A stretch of 64,000 nt of DNA, taken from positions 62,001 to 126,000 of the forward strand of contig JAGGVO010000012.1 in NCBI GenBank assembly GCA_021157965.1, read 5' to 3'. Position 1 is the first letter of the stretch; every line of letters begins with the position of its first letter. Positions 1 to 7,796 of the stretch are shown here, in pieces. This DNA comes from Candidatus Neomarinimicrobiota bacterium (lineage in GTDB: Bacteria; Fidelibacterota; Fidelibacteria; Fidelibacterales; Fidelibacteraceae). The position numbers and the translations under genes were made by a program. The notes beneath the pieces were generated by a model. The model did no database searches, was not told where the DNA came from, and worked only from the letters and a program-made list of their open reading frames with translations.

Positions 1-87
1 AATCTTCTTCTCCATGAGATACCGCTTCACCTGTTTGCAATAGGTACATGTCGGGGTTGTAAAGACAATCACTCGCTTTTGTTCCAT
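1..87 (-). CDS. Glutaredoxin-like protein, N-terminal fragment cut by window edge
   Basis: The first 29 codons of a minus-strand gene lie here and the rest is beyond the window. The start is an ATG at 87 with AGGAG four bases upstream. The peptide begins MEQKRVIVF and then has TTPTCTYCK, the N-terminal beta strand and CxxC redox loop of small glutaredoxin/NrdH/YruB-type thiol oxidoreductases. The family normally has about 75-85 residues. The likely role is cytosolic thiol-disulfide exchange; the electron donor and target cannot be told. It is the last gene of the left-hand minus-strand set, 83 bases after the anti-sigma gene, and may belong to the same transcript. Confidence 0.7.
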   Translation of the reverse strand, partial: MEQKRVIVFTTPTCTYCKQVKRYLMEKKI

Positions 88-170
88 AGCACTCCTACAA
101 TCCGGTCCTGTCAAATAGCATGGTATTAACTACAAAATATAACAAGGACCATGTTTTTTTTCAATTTTTT

Positions 171-428
171 TCACTCCCTGAAATCCTCGAGTTTCAGGAC
201 ATTTAGAAGCCGCAATTCCATCTCTTCGTCCATATCCTTCTCATTGTCCACTTCACGGTACATTTCAATGGTTTTTTCCACAGAATTGTAGAAGAAATGG
301 CAATCGGGACACTTTTCCAATTCGACGGCAATTTCCTTACAGACTTCTTCATCCATATCCTGGGACAGGCCGAGACAGAGTTTTTCGAAGGGTGTTAACT
401 GTTTTTTTTCGGTTTTTTCATTTTCCAT
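171..428 (-). CDS. Small zinc-finger-type anti-sigma factor (putative)
   Basis: A protein of 85 residues starts at ATG 428, inside the last codons of the ECF sigma gene (11-base overlap), so the two are translationally coupled. It carries a Cys in EEVCKE and a CPDC motif at about residues 39-42, resembling the metal site of zf-HC2/ZAS anti-sigma factors, although the usual HxxxC spacing is not exact. It has no membrane segment, so it would be a soluble cytosolic regulator. The call rests mainly on its position directly behind a sigma gene and on the Cys pattern; binding to the sigma factor is inference. Confidence 0.6.
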   Translation of the reverse strand: MENEKTEKKQLTPFEKLCLGLSQDMDEEVCKEIAVELEKCPDCHFFYNSVEKTIEMYREVDNEKDMDEEMELRLLNVLKLEDFRE

Positions 429-1005
429 TGAACTGACCTTCCTGAAAATATTTTTGCAGATTCTGTCTGAGATAATAGCGGGCCCTCATCAGGCGGACTT
501 TGACATTGGATTCGGTAAGATCCAGAAGTTTTTGGGTCTCGATGGTGGAAAGGCCCTCCAAATCCCTCAGAATGAAAACGGAGCGGTAAATGGCCGGGAG
601 CTCCTTTACGGCATTGTCAAGCAATTTCCGGAACTCTTCATTGGACATGAGCTTGCGATTGAAAGCCGGCCATTCTGACAGGTGTTGTCCGTGAATCGAT
701 TCTATATCCGGATCGGACAAGGACACCATGGCATTCCCCTTGTTCCTGTCCCTGAGTTTCTGAAGAGAAATATTCATGGTGATCCTGTACAGCCAGGTAA
801 AAAACTGGGACCGCCCTTCGAAGGTATGAAGTTTCCGCAGGGCTGTAAGAAAGGTTTCCTGCATCACGTCTTCAGCATCTTCTTTATCCCGCATCATCCG
901 CAAGGCCAGATTGAAAATTTTTTTTTCATACCTCAGGACAAGCCGGGCCTGGGCTTTCCGGTCTCCGTTCTGTGCTTTTTCAATGAGCTCAAGTTCGTTT
1001 TCCAC
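418..1005 (-). CDS. ECF RNA polymerase sigma factor (RpoE-like)
   Basis: This 195-residue protein has the two-domain layout of extracytoplasmic-function sigma factors. Sigma region 2 lies at about residues 20-90, with DAEDVMQETFL and the FFTWLYRI stretch; region 4 lies at about residues 125-185, with the LPAIYRSVFILRDLEGLS helix-turn-helix. It would direct RNA polymerase to a small regulon. The start is GTG at 1005, with AAGGA six bases upstream. It lies 43 bases after ptb and overlaps the anti-sigma gene, so it could be transcribed with buk-ptb or from its own promoter. The signal it answers to is not visible; the Cys-bearing partner and the glutaredoxin beyond it make a redox or metal stress input a reasonable guess. 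Confidence 0.88.
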   Translation of the reverse strand: MENELELIEKAQNGDRKAQARLVLRYEKKIFNLALRMMRDKEDAEDVMQETFLTALRKLHTFEGRSQFFTWLYRITMNISLQKLRDRNKGNAMVSLSDPDIESIHGQHLSEWPAFNRKLMSNEEFRKLLDNAVKELPAIYRSVFILRDLEGLSTIETQKLLDLTESNVKVRLMRARYYLRQNLQKYFQEGQFNGK

Positions 1006-1048
1006 ATTTCATCCTTTTTAGATGATTTTTATCAGGGAGGTTACAGGC

Positions 1049-1918
1049 TTATAAAAGGCTTAACACAATAGAGTTTAATTTTGTTTCGGCTGTATCGGAA
1101 CGGGACAGTACAATCACGGGGACAGACGCATTGAGAATAAGTCCGCCGGCTTTTGCTTTCTCCAGAAAGATCATTTGTTTGATCATAAAATTTGCCGGAG
1201 TGATATCGGGAAAAATGATGACATCCACCTTTCCGGAAATTTGTGATTGAATTCCTTTCTTCCGGGCGGCATTTTCGGATAATATGACATCCAATGCAAT
1301 AGGTCCCTCAGCCAGATATCCCTTTTCCGTATATTCCCGGGCCAGTTCAAAGGCATCGCCTGTAGCCGGGATTTTGGGATTAACTTTTTCAATGACTGCC
1401 GCAAAGGCGATTCTGGGCTTACGTCCCAGAACCTTTTCAGCATAAGCAACCGTACTTGCTGTAATCTCTCGTTTGGTTTCCAGATCCGGCGCAATATTTA
1501 TGCCGCCATCCGCCGCAAAGAGCAGCCGGGGATAAGCCGGTGTGTCGCAAACCGCCACATGGGATAAAACTTTCCCGATCCGGAGGCCTTTTTCCTTGTC
1601 CAGAAGAGGTTTCATGAAATCCGCCGTGGGAATATCCCCTTTCATAATCAAATCCCCCCCGCCTCTACGGATATCCTCTACCGCAGCTGCTGCTGCTTCA
1701 ACCGGCGACAGGGAATGATATACGGCAGAAACCTCCAGCTTGTGCTGTTCCGACTTCTTCTCAATCAGTGCGCGGTTTCCGAAAAGACGCAGTCGGATAA
1801 ATCCTTGCTCAACTGCCTGTTTGAGCCCTTCAAAAACAGAATCCGCCTCCGGATTCACCACATTGCAGTTTTTTGGTTCCCGGGTTGACACCCGTTGATA
1901 TAAATCGTTAAATCTCAT
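1049..1918 (-). CDS. ptb: Phosphate butyryltransferase
   Basis: Transfers an acyl group (butyryl or a branched short-chain acyl) from CoA to phosphate, giving the acyl phosphate used by butyrate kinase to make ATP. The 289 residues match the length of the Ptb/Pta family. Family-like stretches include DLIMKGDIPT, LSHVAVCDTP, LLFAADGGINIAPDL and the C-terminal VDVIIFPDITPANFM. The ATG at 1918 has GAGGAT just upstream and lies 7 bases after buk, so the two form an operon. A plain phosphotransacetylase is the alternative, but the adjacent butyrate kinase and the short length favour Ptb. Branched 2-oxo acids from amino acid fermentation are as likely a substrate source as butyrate. Confidence 0.88.
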   Translation of the reverse strand: MRFNDLYQRVSTREPKNCNVVNPEADSVFEGLKQAVEQGFIRLRLFGNRALIEKKSEQHKLEVSAVYHSLSPVEAAAAAVEDIRRGGGDLIMKGDIPTADFMKPLLDKEKGLRIGKVLSHVAVCDTPAYPRLLFAADGGINIAPDLETKREITASTVAYAEKVLGRKPRIAFAAVIEKVNPKIPATGDAFELAREYTEKGYLAEGPIALDVILSENAARKKGIQSQISGKVDVIIFPDITPANFMIKQMIFLEKAKAGGLILNASVPVIVLSRSDTAETKLNSIVLSLL

Positions 1919-1925
1919 GATATCC

Positions 1926-2978
1926 TCACATGTAATCCTGAACAGGAATATCTCCCTTCAGTGCTCTGAATCCTCCGTCTGCCATCGCTTCCAATTCATT
2001 CTCCCCGGGGATAATATGAATATTGAACATGGAAAAATGATCCTGTAGCCGACGGGTAATATATAAACAATGGGCCAGGCCACCCGTGATCAATACTGCT
2101 TTCACCACAAAGTGACAGGCAGCCAGCATGGCCCCGATTTCCTTTTCTATCTGATAAATCATGGCATCCATAATCAGTTGGGCATATTTATCCCCTTCCT
2201 GAATCCGTCTTACCACTTCCCGGGCATCATTGGTCTTTAAATAGCCCTTTAATCCGCACTCCCGGGAGAGATAATGATCCAGCTCTTTCCGTGTATAGTC
2301 GCCGGAAAAAGCCAAATCCAGCAAACCACTGATAGGCAACGCCCCTGCCCTTTCCGGTGAAAAAGGTCCCATTCCCAGCAATCCGTCGTTGACATCCCGG
2401 ATCTTCCCCATTTTCAGGGCACAAATGGAAATACCCCCGCCCAGATGGGCAACTACAAAATTTTCTTTTTCAAGAACTTCCCCATATTCGTCACACCATT
2501 TTCTGGCCGTGGCTTTGATATTCAGGGCATGGCTCCGGCTGCGGCGCCTGATCTCGGGGACACCCGATATCCGGGAAATCTCATCGAATTCATCCACACT
2601 CACAGGATCGATAATCCACGCCGGAACTTTGTACAATTCTCCGAAATAATGAGCCAACAATCCTCCCAGATTGCTGGCATGGTTGGAATATCTGCATTCC
2701 CGGAGATCAGAAAGCAGCTTCGGCGTAATTTTATACACGCCGCCTTCCATGGGCTTCAAAGGGGCACCCCGGCCAACAACGGCGGCCAAATCGGATAAAT
2801 CGATCTTTTCTAAAAAACGTTTCAGCAAATCCCGACGATAAGCGTATTCCTGCACCACGTTTTTTCGGGCATATTCCTGCTCCACAGGCACGGATATTTC
2901 ATCTATTTTCCCCTCGGGGGTAAATAAACCCGCTTTTGTGGATGTCGAACCGGGACTGATTGTGAGTATCTTTTTCAT
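1926..2978 (-). CDS. buk: Butyrate kinase
   Basis: Makes ATP from butyryl phosphate (or isobutyryl/isovaleryl phosphate) and ADP in the cytosol. It has 350 residues, typical of Buk and shorter than AckA. The N-terminal phosphate-1 loop (ISPGSTSTK, residues 7-15) belongs to the acetokinase/ASKHA fold, and further family stretches are FVVAHLGGGISI and the adenosine-loop region VLITGGLAH. The ATG at 2978 is preceded by GGGGAG. It is the first gene of the buk-ptb unit. The window also holds a separate acetate kinase near 57-58 kb, so the organism can conserve energy from two kinds of acyl phosphate. Confidence 0.9.
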   Translation of the reverse strand: MKKILTISPGSTSTKAGLFTPEGKIDEISVPVEQEYARKNVVQEYAYRRDLLKRFLEKIDLSDLAAVVGRGAPLKPMEGGVYKITPKLLSDLRECRYSNHASNLGGLLAHYFGELYKVPAWIIDPVSVDEFDEISRISGVPEIRRRSRSHALNIKATARKWCDEYGEVLEKENFVVAHLGGGISICALKMGKIRDVNDGLLGMGPFSPERAGALPISGLLDLAFSGDYTRKELDHYLSRECGLKGYLKTNDAREVVRRIQEGDKYAQLIMDAMIYQIEKEIGAMLAACHFVVKAVLITGGLAHCLYITRRLQDHFSMFNIHIIPGENELEAMADGGFRALKGDIPVQDYM

Positions 2979-3106
2979 AAAAATCTCTCCCCTGATTCAA
3001 ACATAAGTTGCCTGATTTCTCCTTCCTGTCAAAAAAACAGATTAAGCTTGCAACTGTTCAAATAATATCATTACTCTTCTCTCATTAAATATATATAATA
3101 TTTTGA

Positions 3107-3128
3107 TAAAAAAGAAAGATTTTCTTTC
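3107..3128 (-). terminator. Weak A/T-rich intrinsic terminator after osmC
   Basis: Read on the minus strand, GAAAGA and TCTTTC pair around an AAA loop and are followed directly by six T residues. The hairpin starts 30 bases past the osmC stop, which suits the end of the sensor kinase-deacylase-oxidoreductase-osmC unit. The stem is short and AT-rich, so efficiency may be low. The rest of the 2979-3157 gap is AT-rich and must also hold the buk promoter, for which I see no convincing pair of boxes. Confidence 0.5.
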
Positions 3129-3157
3129 CCTTCAAGTCATCCTTGTTATGCTTTTGC

Positions 3158-3574
3158 CTATGGGTTCAGAAGATACTCTGACGTAATCTCCGCTGTTTTA
3201 CTCAACATGGCATTCACACTGCAATACTTGCTTTCACTGAGTTCGATAGCACGGGCAATGGCCTTGTCGGAAAGTTCATTCCCCCAGAATTTGTAAACCA
3301 TGTGAATTTTTGTAAAGACTTTGGGATGTTCACCTGCCCGTTCCGCTTCGATATCTATGGCAAATCGGTCATAATTCATACGTTTTTTTCGCAATATGGA
3401 TAATACATCCATGGCTGTACATCCGCCAAGAGCTTCCAGAACCAGTTCCATGGGACGTGTCCCGGCATTAAAACCATGTAAAGACTCGTCAGCATCAAGA
3501 GCAACCCAATGGCCTGAATCGCCCTTTGCCATAAATGTCAAATGATCGGCAAGACCCTGCAATGTTACTTTCAT
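3158..3574 (-). CDS. OsmC/Ohr-family peroxide-handling protein
   Basis: A 138-residue OsmC-like protein. Two cysteines sit where the family has its peroxidatic and resolving residues: GGCTAMDVLSIL (about Cys 52) and ESKYCSVNAML (about Cys 117). OsmC/Ohr proteins reduce organic hydroperoxides in the cytosol using thiol reductants. The ATG at 3574 has GGAGGT close upstream. It lies 13 bases after the two-domain glutaredoxin-like oxidoreductase, and thiol-based peroxide reduction with a dedicated reductant is a sensible pairing. The YhfA-like subgroup, whose substrate is less certain, is the main alternative. Confidence 0.85.
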   Translation of the reverse strand: MKVTLQGLADHLTFMAKGDSGHWVALDADESLHGFNAGTRPMELVLEALGGCTAMDVLSILRKKRMNYDRFAIDIEAERAGEHPKVFTKIHMVYKFWGNELSDKAIARAIELSESKYCSVNAMLSKTAEITSEYLLNP

Positions 3575-3587
3575 CCGTACCTCCAGA

Positions 3588-4319
3588 TTATTTTTTTAGA
3601 TTTTGTATGATTGTGTAAATGAACTGTTCTTCCGGCAAAGCGCCTTCGAGATCGAAAAAATGATTGACAATTGTTTTGGGTACCCCCTTGACCCCTGCTT
3701 CATTCCCCAGTTCAGGAAATTCCGTCACTTCAATCATATCCGCCCGGATATGAGGATTGAGAAAGGCCATCTTATGAATGAGACGGACAACTGATGAACA
3801 ATAAGGACAGGTTGGCGTGATATAGGTTTTAATATGAAGGGGCGTTTCAATACGTTTGATCTGTCGGATCAAATCTTCCGTTAACCCTGTCCGTCTCTTG
3901 GAAACAACAAGAACCGCCCCCAAAAGGGAATGGAATTCATATCCCCCGGGCATCCCGTAAAACCGGATGCCGGTATCCTTCCGGGATTTGTCCAGGAGAG
4001 CAATTGCCGGAACACGCTCAATGCCCAGTTTCCCGATTTCATCGGCATCTTTGTCAATATCGTACACATCTACCCGGATTTTTTTGGAAATTTCTGCAAA
4101 TTCCATAACTAATTCGCAGGTATCACGACAATACCGGCACAATGTGTCACGTTTTACAAAGATAAGCTGAACCGGGTCTTCCAAGCCGGAAAAATGTGTT
4201 CTGAGTGTACGTTTGTCGCTTTCTGAAAAAAATCCCAAAAGTCTTTCCTGAATCTGGTTTTTTAGTGGATACAGAAGTCCCGACGTTACAATGTTGAAAA
4301 CTAAAGGTTTAATCTGCAA
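3588..4319 (-). CDS. Two-domain glutaredoxin-like protein disulfide oxidoreductase (PDO type)
   Basis: The 243-residue protein repeats the thioredoxin fold twice. The first unit has CRYC at residues 61-64 and a VPAI cis-proline loop near 103; the second has CPYC at 171-174 and GVPKT near 212. This is the layout of protein disulfide oxidoreductases (PDO) of thermophiles and some anaerobes, which move electrons from thioredoxin reductase to disulfides or peroxidases. Cys 68, just after the first site, is an extra cysteine. The first possible start is TTG 4319, without a good ribosome site; TTG 4238 has AGGAAAG seven bases upstream and fits the family N-terminus better. The gene lies between the deacylase and osmC in one operon. 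Confidence 0.8.
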   Translation of the reverse strand: MQIKPLVFNIVTSGLLYPLKNQIQERLLGFFSESDKRTLRTHFSGLEDPVQLIFVKRDTLCRYCRDTCELVMEFAEISKKIRVDVYDIDKDADEIGKLGIERVPAIALLDKSRKDTGIRFYGMPGGYEFHSLLGAVLVVSKRRTGLTEDLIRQIKRIETPLHIKTYITPTCPYCSSVVRLIHKMAFLNPHIRADMIEVTEFPELGNEAGVKGVPKTIVNHFFDLEGALPEEQFIYTIIQNLKK

Positions 4320-4339
4320 GCTAACAGATTATCTGTAAA

Positions 4340-6022
4340 TCAGCTTTTATGCCTGAGAATTTTCCCGGGATGTTCACCGGTGTGTTTACCTTCCCGGATA
4401 ACGGGTACACCGCCGACAAAAACATAGGGAATCCCATCGGGATACTGGTGAGGATTCAAATATGTGGCATTATCCTGCACCGTTTCAGGATTAAAGAGAA
4501 CCAAATCAGCCACATAATTTTCCCGGATGAACCCCCTGTCCGTCAGACCAACTTTCAGAGCGTTCAAGGCAGACATTTTTCTTACGGCTTCCGGAAGGGT
4601 AAGCACCTTTTCATCCCGGACAAATTTGGCCAAAACCCGGGGGAATGCCCCATAAGAGCGGGGATGGGGTTTGCCCTTGAAAAGAGGACCATAGGTAGCT
4701 CTGACCGAACCGTCCGAGCCGATGCTCACAAACTTCGCCTTGAGAACTTTTTTCAGATTACCTTCTTCCATAGCAAAACCTATGGTTGAAACATCAGCCT
4801 TAAAATCAATCAGAAGTTTTCTCACGGTTTCGTAAGGGTTTAATCCCAGGGCAAGGCTGATATCCTGTAATGTCCTGCCTTCAAAATCCTTACCGCCTGT
4901 ACCCCGGCAGGAGCTGATAAGCACACGCTCCCAGCCGCCGATCCGCTCACCCCGGCCGACGACATAATTTCGGACAAGTTCTTCATTTTCACGGTTTTTT
5001 AGTCTTTCAATCATCTCTTCCGTGGTTCCCTGGCGTGCCGAAACCGGCAAAAAGGCCGAAAGTCCCGTAGACCATGCAATATAGGGATAGCGATCAGCGT
5101 GGACAGGGATTCCTTCCTGGCGGGCTCTGCTAATCCTGGAAAGCATGGCATCCACTTTGTGCCAGTTATTCTTGTTGCAGGCTTTTAAATGGGATATCTG
5201 AAGTGAAACCCCGGCCTGACGGGAGATATTCAGGGCTTCCTCAATGGCTTCTTCCACCCGGTCATCTTCGCTCCGCATGTGAGTGGCGTACAATCCGCCA
5301 AATTCAGCCACTGTTTTGGACAAGGCGATGAGCTCCTCTGTATTGGCATAGCTCCCCGGGGCGTATTCCAATCCTGTCGAAAGTCCCAGACTCCCCATCT
5401 CAAGTGTATGGGCCAGAACCTTCTTCATGACTTTCAATTCATCGGCTGTGGGAGCCCTGTCGTATGATCCCATCACGGCATTCCGCAAAGTACCATGACC
5501 TGTCAGAGTCATGTAATTCACAGATGTCCCGCCCTTTTCAATGGCACTGAAAAAACCATCAAGATCCTTCCAGGATTCATCAAGTTGATACTGCTCCAGG
5601 AGTCTTTTTCGCAATTTTTCCACATCCGCCTTCGTCAGGGGAAAAGGGGATGCTCCGCAATTTCCCGAGACGTCCGTTGTAATGCCCTGGCGGATTTTCC
5701 CTTCGGCATTGGGATTTACCAGCAATTCAAGATCGGTATGGCTGTGTATATCCACAAATCCCGGGGCTGCCACAAGGTCTTTTCCGTCAATTTCTATATG
5801 GGCGGTGGCATTTTTAAGGGATCCTATAGCGATAATTTTTCCATTTCGCAAACCGATATCCGCTGTGTATAAATCTTTCCCTGTTCCATCAGCAATCCGG
5901 ACATTCCGGATGAGAATATCCAGCCGGGAACGGACAGAACAGCCCAGTGCCAGTCCGCCTGCCGTCAGAAAACTCGTTTTAATAAAATCCCTCCGTGTCC
6001 ATTGACCAGCTGACCGTTTCAT
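4340..6022 (-). CDS. N-acyl-D-amino-acid deacylase, Tat-exported lipoprotein
   Basis: An amidohydrolase-superfamily enzyme that frees D-amino acids from N-acyl derivatives or related cyclic ureides. The metal-binding GFVDIHSHTD motif lies near residue 93 and the family stretch GSDGSVRATYGP near the C-terminal third. The N-terminus has a twin-arginine signal (TRRDFIK, residues 9-15) followed by a lipobox-like LALGC (Cys 28), so the enzyme should be folded in the cytosol with its metal and anchored outside the inner membrane. The ATG at 6022 is preferred, with GGAAG seven bases upstream, over the TTG two codons earlier. It follows the sensor kinase with no gap. Substrate is inference: peptidoglycan-derived or peptide-derived acyl-D-amino acids. 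Confidence 0.85.
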   Translation of the reverse strand: MKRSAGQWTRRDFIKTSFLTAGGLALGCSVRSRLDILIRNVRIADGTGKDLYTADIGLRNGKIIAIGSLKNATAHIEIDGKDLVAAPGFVDIHSHTDLELLVNPNAEGKIRQGITTDVSGNCGASPFPLTKADVEKLRKRLLEQYQLDESWKDLDGFFSAIEKGGTSVNYMTLTGHGTLRNAVMGSYDRAPTADELKVMKKVLAHTLEMGSLGLSTGLEYAPGSYANTEELIALSKTVAEFGGLYATHMRSEDDRVEEAIEEALNISRQAGVSLQISHLKACNKNNWHKVDAMLSRISRARQEGIPVHADRYPYIAWSTGLSAFLPVSARQGTTEEMIERLKNRENEELVRNYVVGRGERIGGWERVLISSCRGTGGKDFEGRTLQDISLALGLNPYETVRKLLIDFKADVSTIGFAMEEGNLKKVLKAKFVSIGSDGSVRATYGPLFKGKPHPRSYGAFPRVLAKFVRDEKVLTLPEAVRKMSALNALKVGLTDRGFIRENYVADLVLFNPETVQDNATYLNPHQYPDGIPYVFVGGVPVIREGKHTGEHPGKILRHKS

Positions 6023-6024
6023 AT

Positions 6025-7425
6025 TCAATCTTCCGCTTTTTTATTCACACTTTTCTGATTTAAAACCTTTTCGGGTTCCGTGATTTTTGGAAAGGTAAAA
6101 ATGAAACAGGTATTCCACTCCCTACAAGATTCTGTCCTTACCCTTCCTCTGTACCGTAAAGTGATTTTCTGAATAATAAACAAGCCAAGCCCGGAATAGG
6201 CTGTTTCACCAAATTCAAAATTTTCGTCAAACACTTTATCCCGAATCTCATCCGGTATGGGCTCCCCGTTATTGGCGACCTTGAAAATCACGGAATCATC
6301 GTCTTCTGAAATCTCGAACATCATGTCAGTGGCCTTTCCATGGCGAATTGCATTGGATACAAGATTGTTCAGAAGAAAACCTATCAGGTCATCGGCATAG
6401 ATATATCCCTGGCCGTGACATATAAAAGACAAGTCTTTATAATCCTTCATCACGCGATAAACGGCCTCTGCCAGGGAAACCGGCCAGAGCTTGTCGGGAT
6501 CATGCACGATCTTTTCGGCTTTTTTCATCCGGTCAATCATCCGGATGCCACGCTCCGAAGCCTCTGCAATGCTGTCAAGCATCTCTTTATTCGATGTTCT
6601 CTTATAAAGGGATGTGGCAGATTTTGTAACGGTAAAGATATTTGCCAAATCATGCAGGAAGATTTTGTACATGTGGTAGAGAAATTCTTTCTGGTTTTCA
6701 ATAGTTATTTCATAGTTCTTTCTCCGGTTGATTCTCTCAAAAATCAGAAGCACCCCTTGCTGCCGGCCTTCTTTATCTTTCACGGCAGTACTCCGTACTT
6801 CAAACCACTCACCAGCATAAAAATCCCCGGAGAAAAAGTCCCCTTGCATACTTTTTGCCAGAAAGTACCGAATGCCGTTTTCAGAATCCGGGATGGCCAG
6901 TTCATGGATAGACATGCCCGGTTGAATAGATTGCCGGGTTACACGATGAAAAAAATCCTTTCCCATCTCATTAAAAGCGTCAATTTTCCCATCCTTTTTC
7001 AAAAAAACAAATCCGAGTCCCGCCGATTCAAAAAACGCATTTATCTGATCAATCAGCCACATTACGGATTCGTTCTTTTTTATCACTTTACGCTGCAAAC
7101 CCATAAAATTGTTTTTCAATTCTGAAAAGCGGTTCAAAAGATCCCCTTTATCGGCAGTGCAAATGAGGGCTATGTGATCTTCTGTTTTGACACCAATAAA
7201 TTGGACGGTTCCGGGTACATCCCTGAGGTTCACATCCCGATTCACCGCAGCTCCATGGCTGCTCACTTCACGGTAAAAGTGGAACAACCTGGTTCTATCT
7301 TCAACAAGTTCTTCCAGATTTATCAAATCTTCAGATATCATGCCCTGATCGTTCCGAAGTATTTTCCGAATCTGCCCTGTCTCACTTGTCAGCACTGCAA
7401 AATGAATTGTATATTGCTCCTTCAT
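6025..7425 (-). CDS. Sensor histidine kinase with PAS domain, no membrane segment
   Basis: In order, the 466-residue protein has an N-terminal region of unknown type (1-110), a PAS domain (about 122-235), a phospho-acceptor helix with His 258 in FLHDLANIFTV, and a HATPase_c domain (about 345-455) with N box NNLVSNAIRHG, G1 box VANNGEP and G2 box YSGLGLFI. No transmembrane helix is visible, so it senses a cytosolic signal. There is no response regulator nearby, making it an orphan kinase whose partner lies elsewhere. The start (ATG 7425) lacks a clear ribosome site. Its stop is next to the deacylase start, so it probably belongs to the deacylase-PDO-osmC operon. Confidence 0.85.
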   Translation of the reverse strand: MKEQYTIHFAVLTSETGQIRKILRNDQGMISEDLINLEELVEDRTRLFHFYREVSSHGAAVNRDVNLRDVPGTVQFIGVKTEDHIALICTADKGDLLNRFSELKNNFMGLQRKVIKKNESVMWLIDQINAFFESAGLGFVFLKKDGKIDAFNEMGKDFFHRVTRQSIQPGMSIHELAIPDSENGIRYFLAKSMQGDFFSGDFYAGEWFEVRSTAVKDKEGRQQGVLLIFERINRRKNYEITIENQKEFLYHMYKIFLHDLANIFTVTKSATSLYKRTSNKEMLDSIAEASERGIRMIDRMKKAEKIVHDPDKLWPVSLAEAVYRVMKDYKDLSFICHGQGYIYADDLIGFLLNNLVSNAIRHGKATDMMFEISEDDDSVIFKVANNGEPIPDEIRDKVFDENFEFGETAYSGLGLFIIQKITLRYRGRVRTESCREWNTCFIFTFPKITEPEKVLNQKSVNKKAED

Positions 7426-7434
7426 AATTCATAA

Positions 7435-7796
7435 CCATTCTGTTGCCGGCTTTAAAGTCATTCGCGCATTCCGGGCAGTTCAAATTCAATACAAAAGAAA
7501 GCCACTTCACTTTTTTTCGATGTATGAATCCCATTCAGGCATAATCTCCCGAATAATATGCTGTCACTGATCTTACTGATTTACCATAATCGTCCGCTGT
7601 ATGCCGGGACGCACCAAACACTCGCTAATAGAGGTACAAAAGGTTTATCATCCCATACAGAACCTTAAGCTGCCGGACTTTATCCCGGTCTGTATAGATC
7701 CCGCTTTCTGATACTTCCCATCGTCATGGAAAAATTCCTTTCCTGTACAAAGTAATAATACTATTTATCATCCTTAAATTCGAGCTCTTTTTATAA
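7435..7796 (-). other. Intergenic stretch between metH end and sensor kinase start
   Basis: This 360-base gap holds no clear gene. A 50-codon minus-strand open frame (ATG 7534 to stop 7382, overlapping the kinase start) encodes a CPEC motif but has no good ribosome site. A possible -35 GTGACA with a poor -10 lies near 7550-7580 on the minus strand. No convincing terminator for metH is visible after its stop at 7797. Confidence 0.5.

Noticed and set aside
119-160. CATGGT/ACCATG inverted repeat followed by T-run on the plus strand
   Set aside because: The loop is 23 bases and there is no plus-strand gene ending here; on the minus strand the run lies on the wrong side for a terminator.
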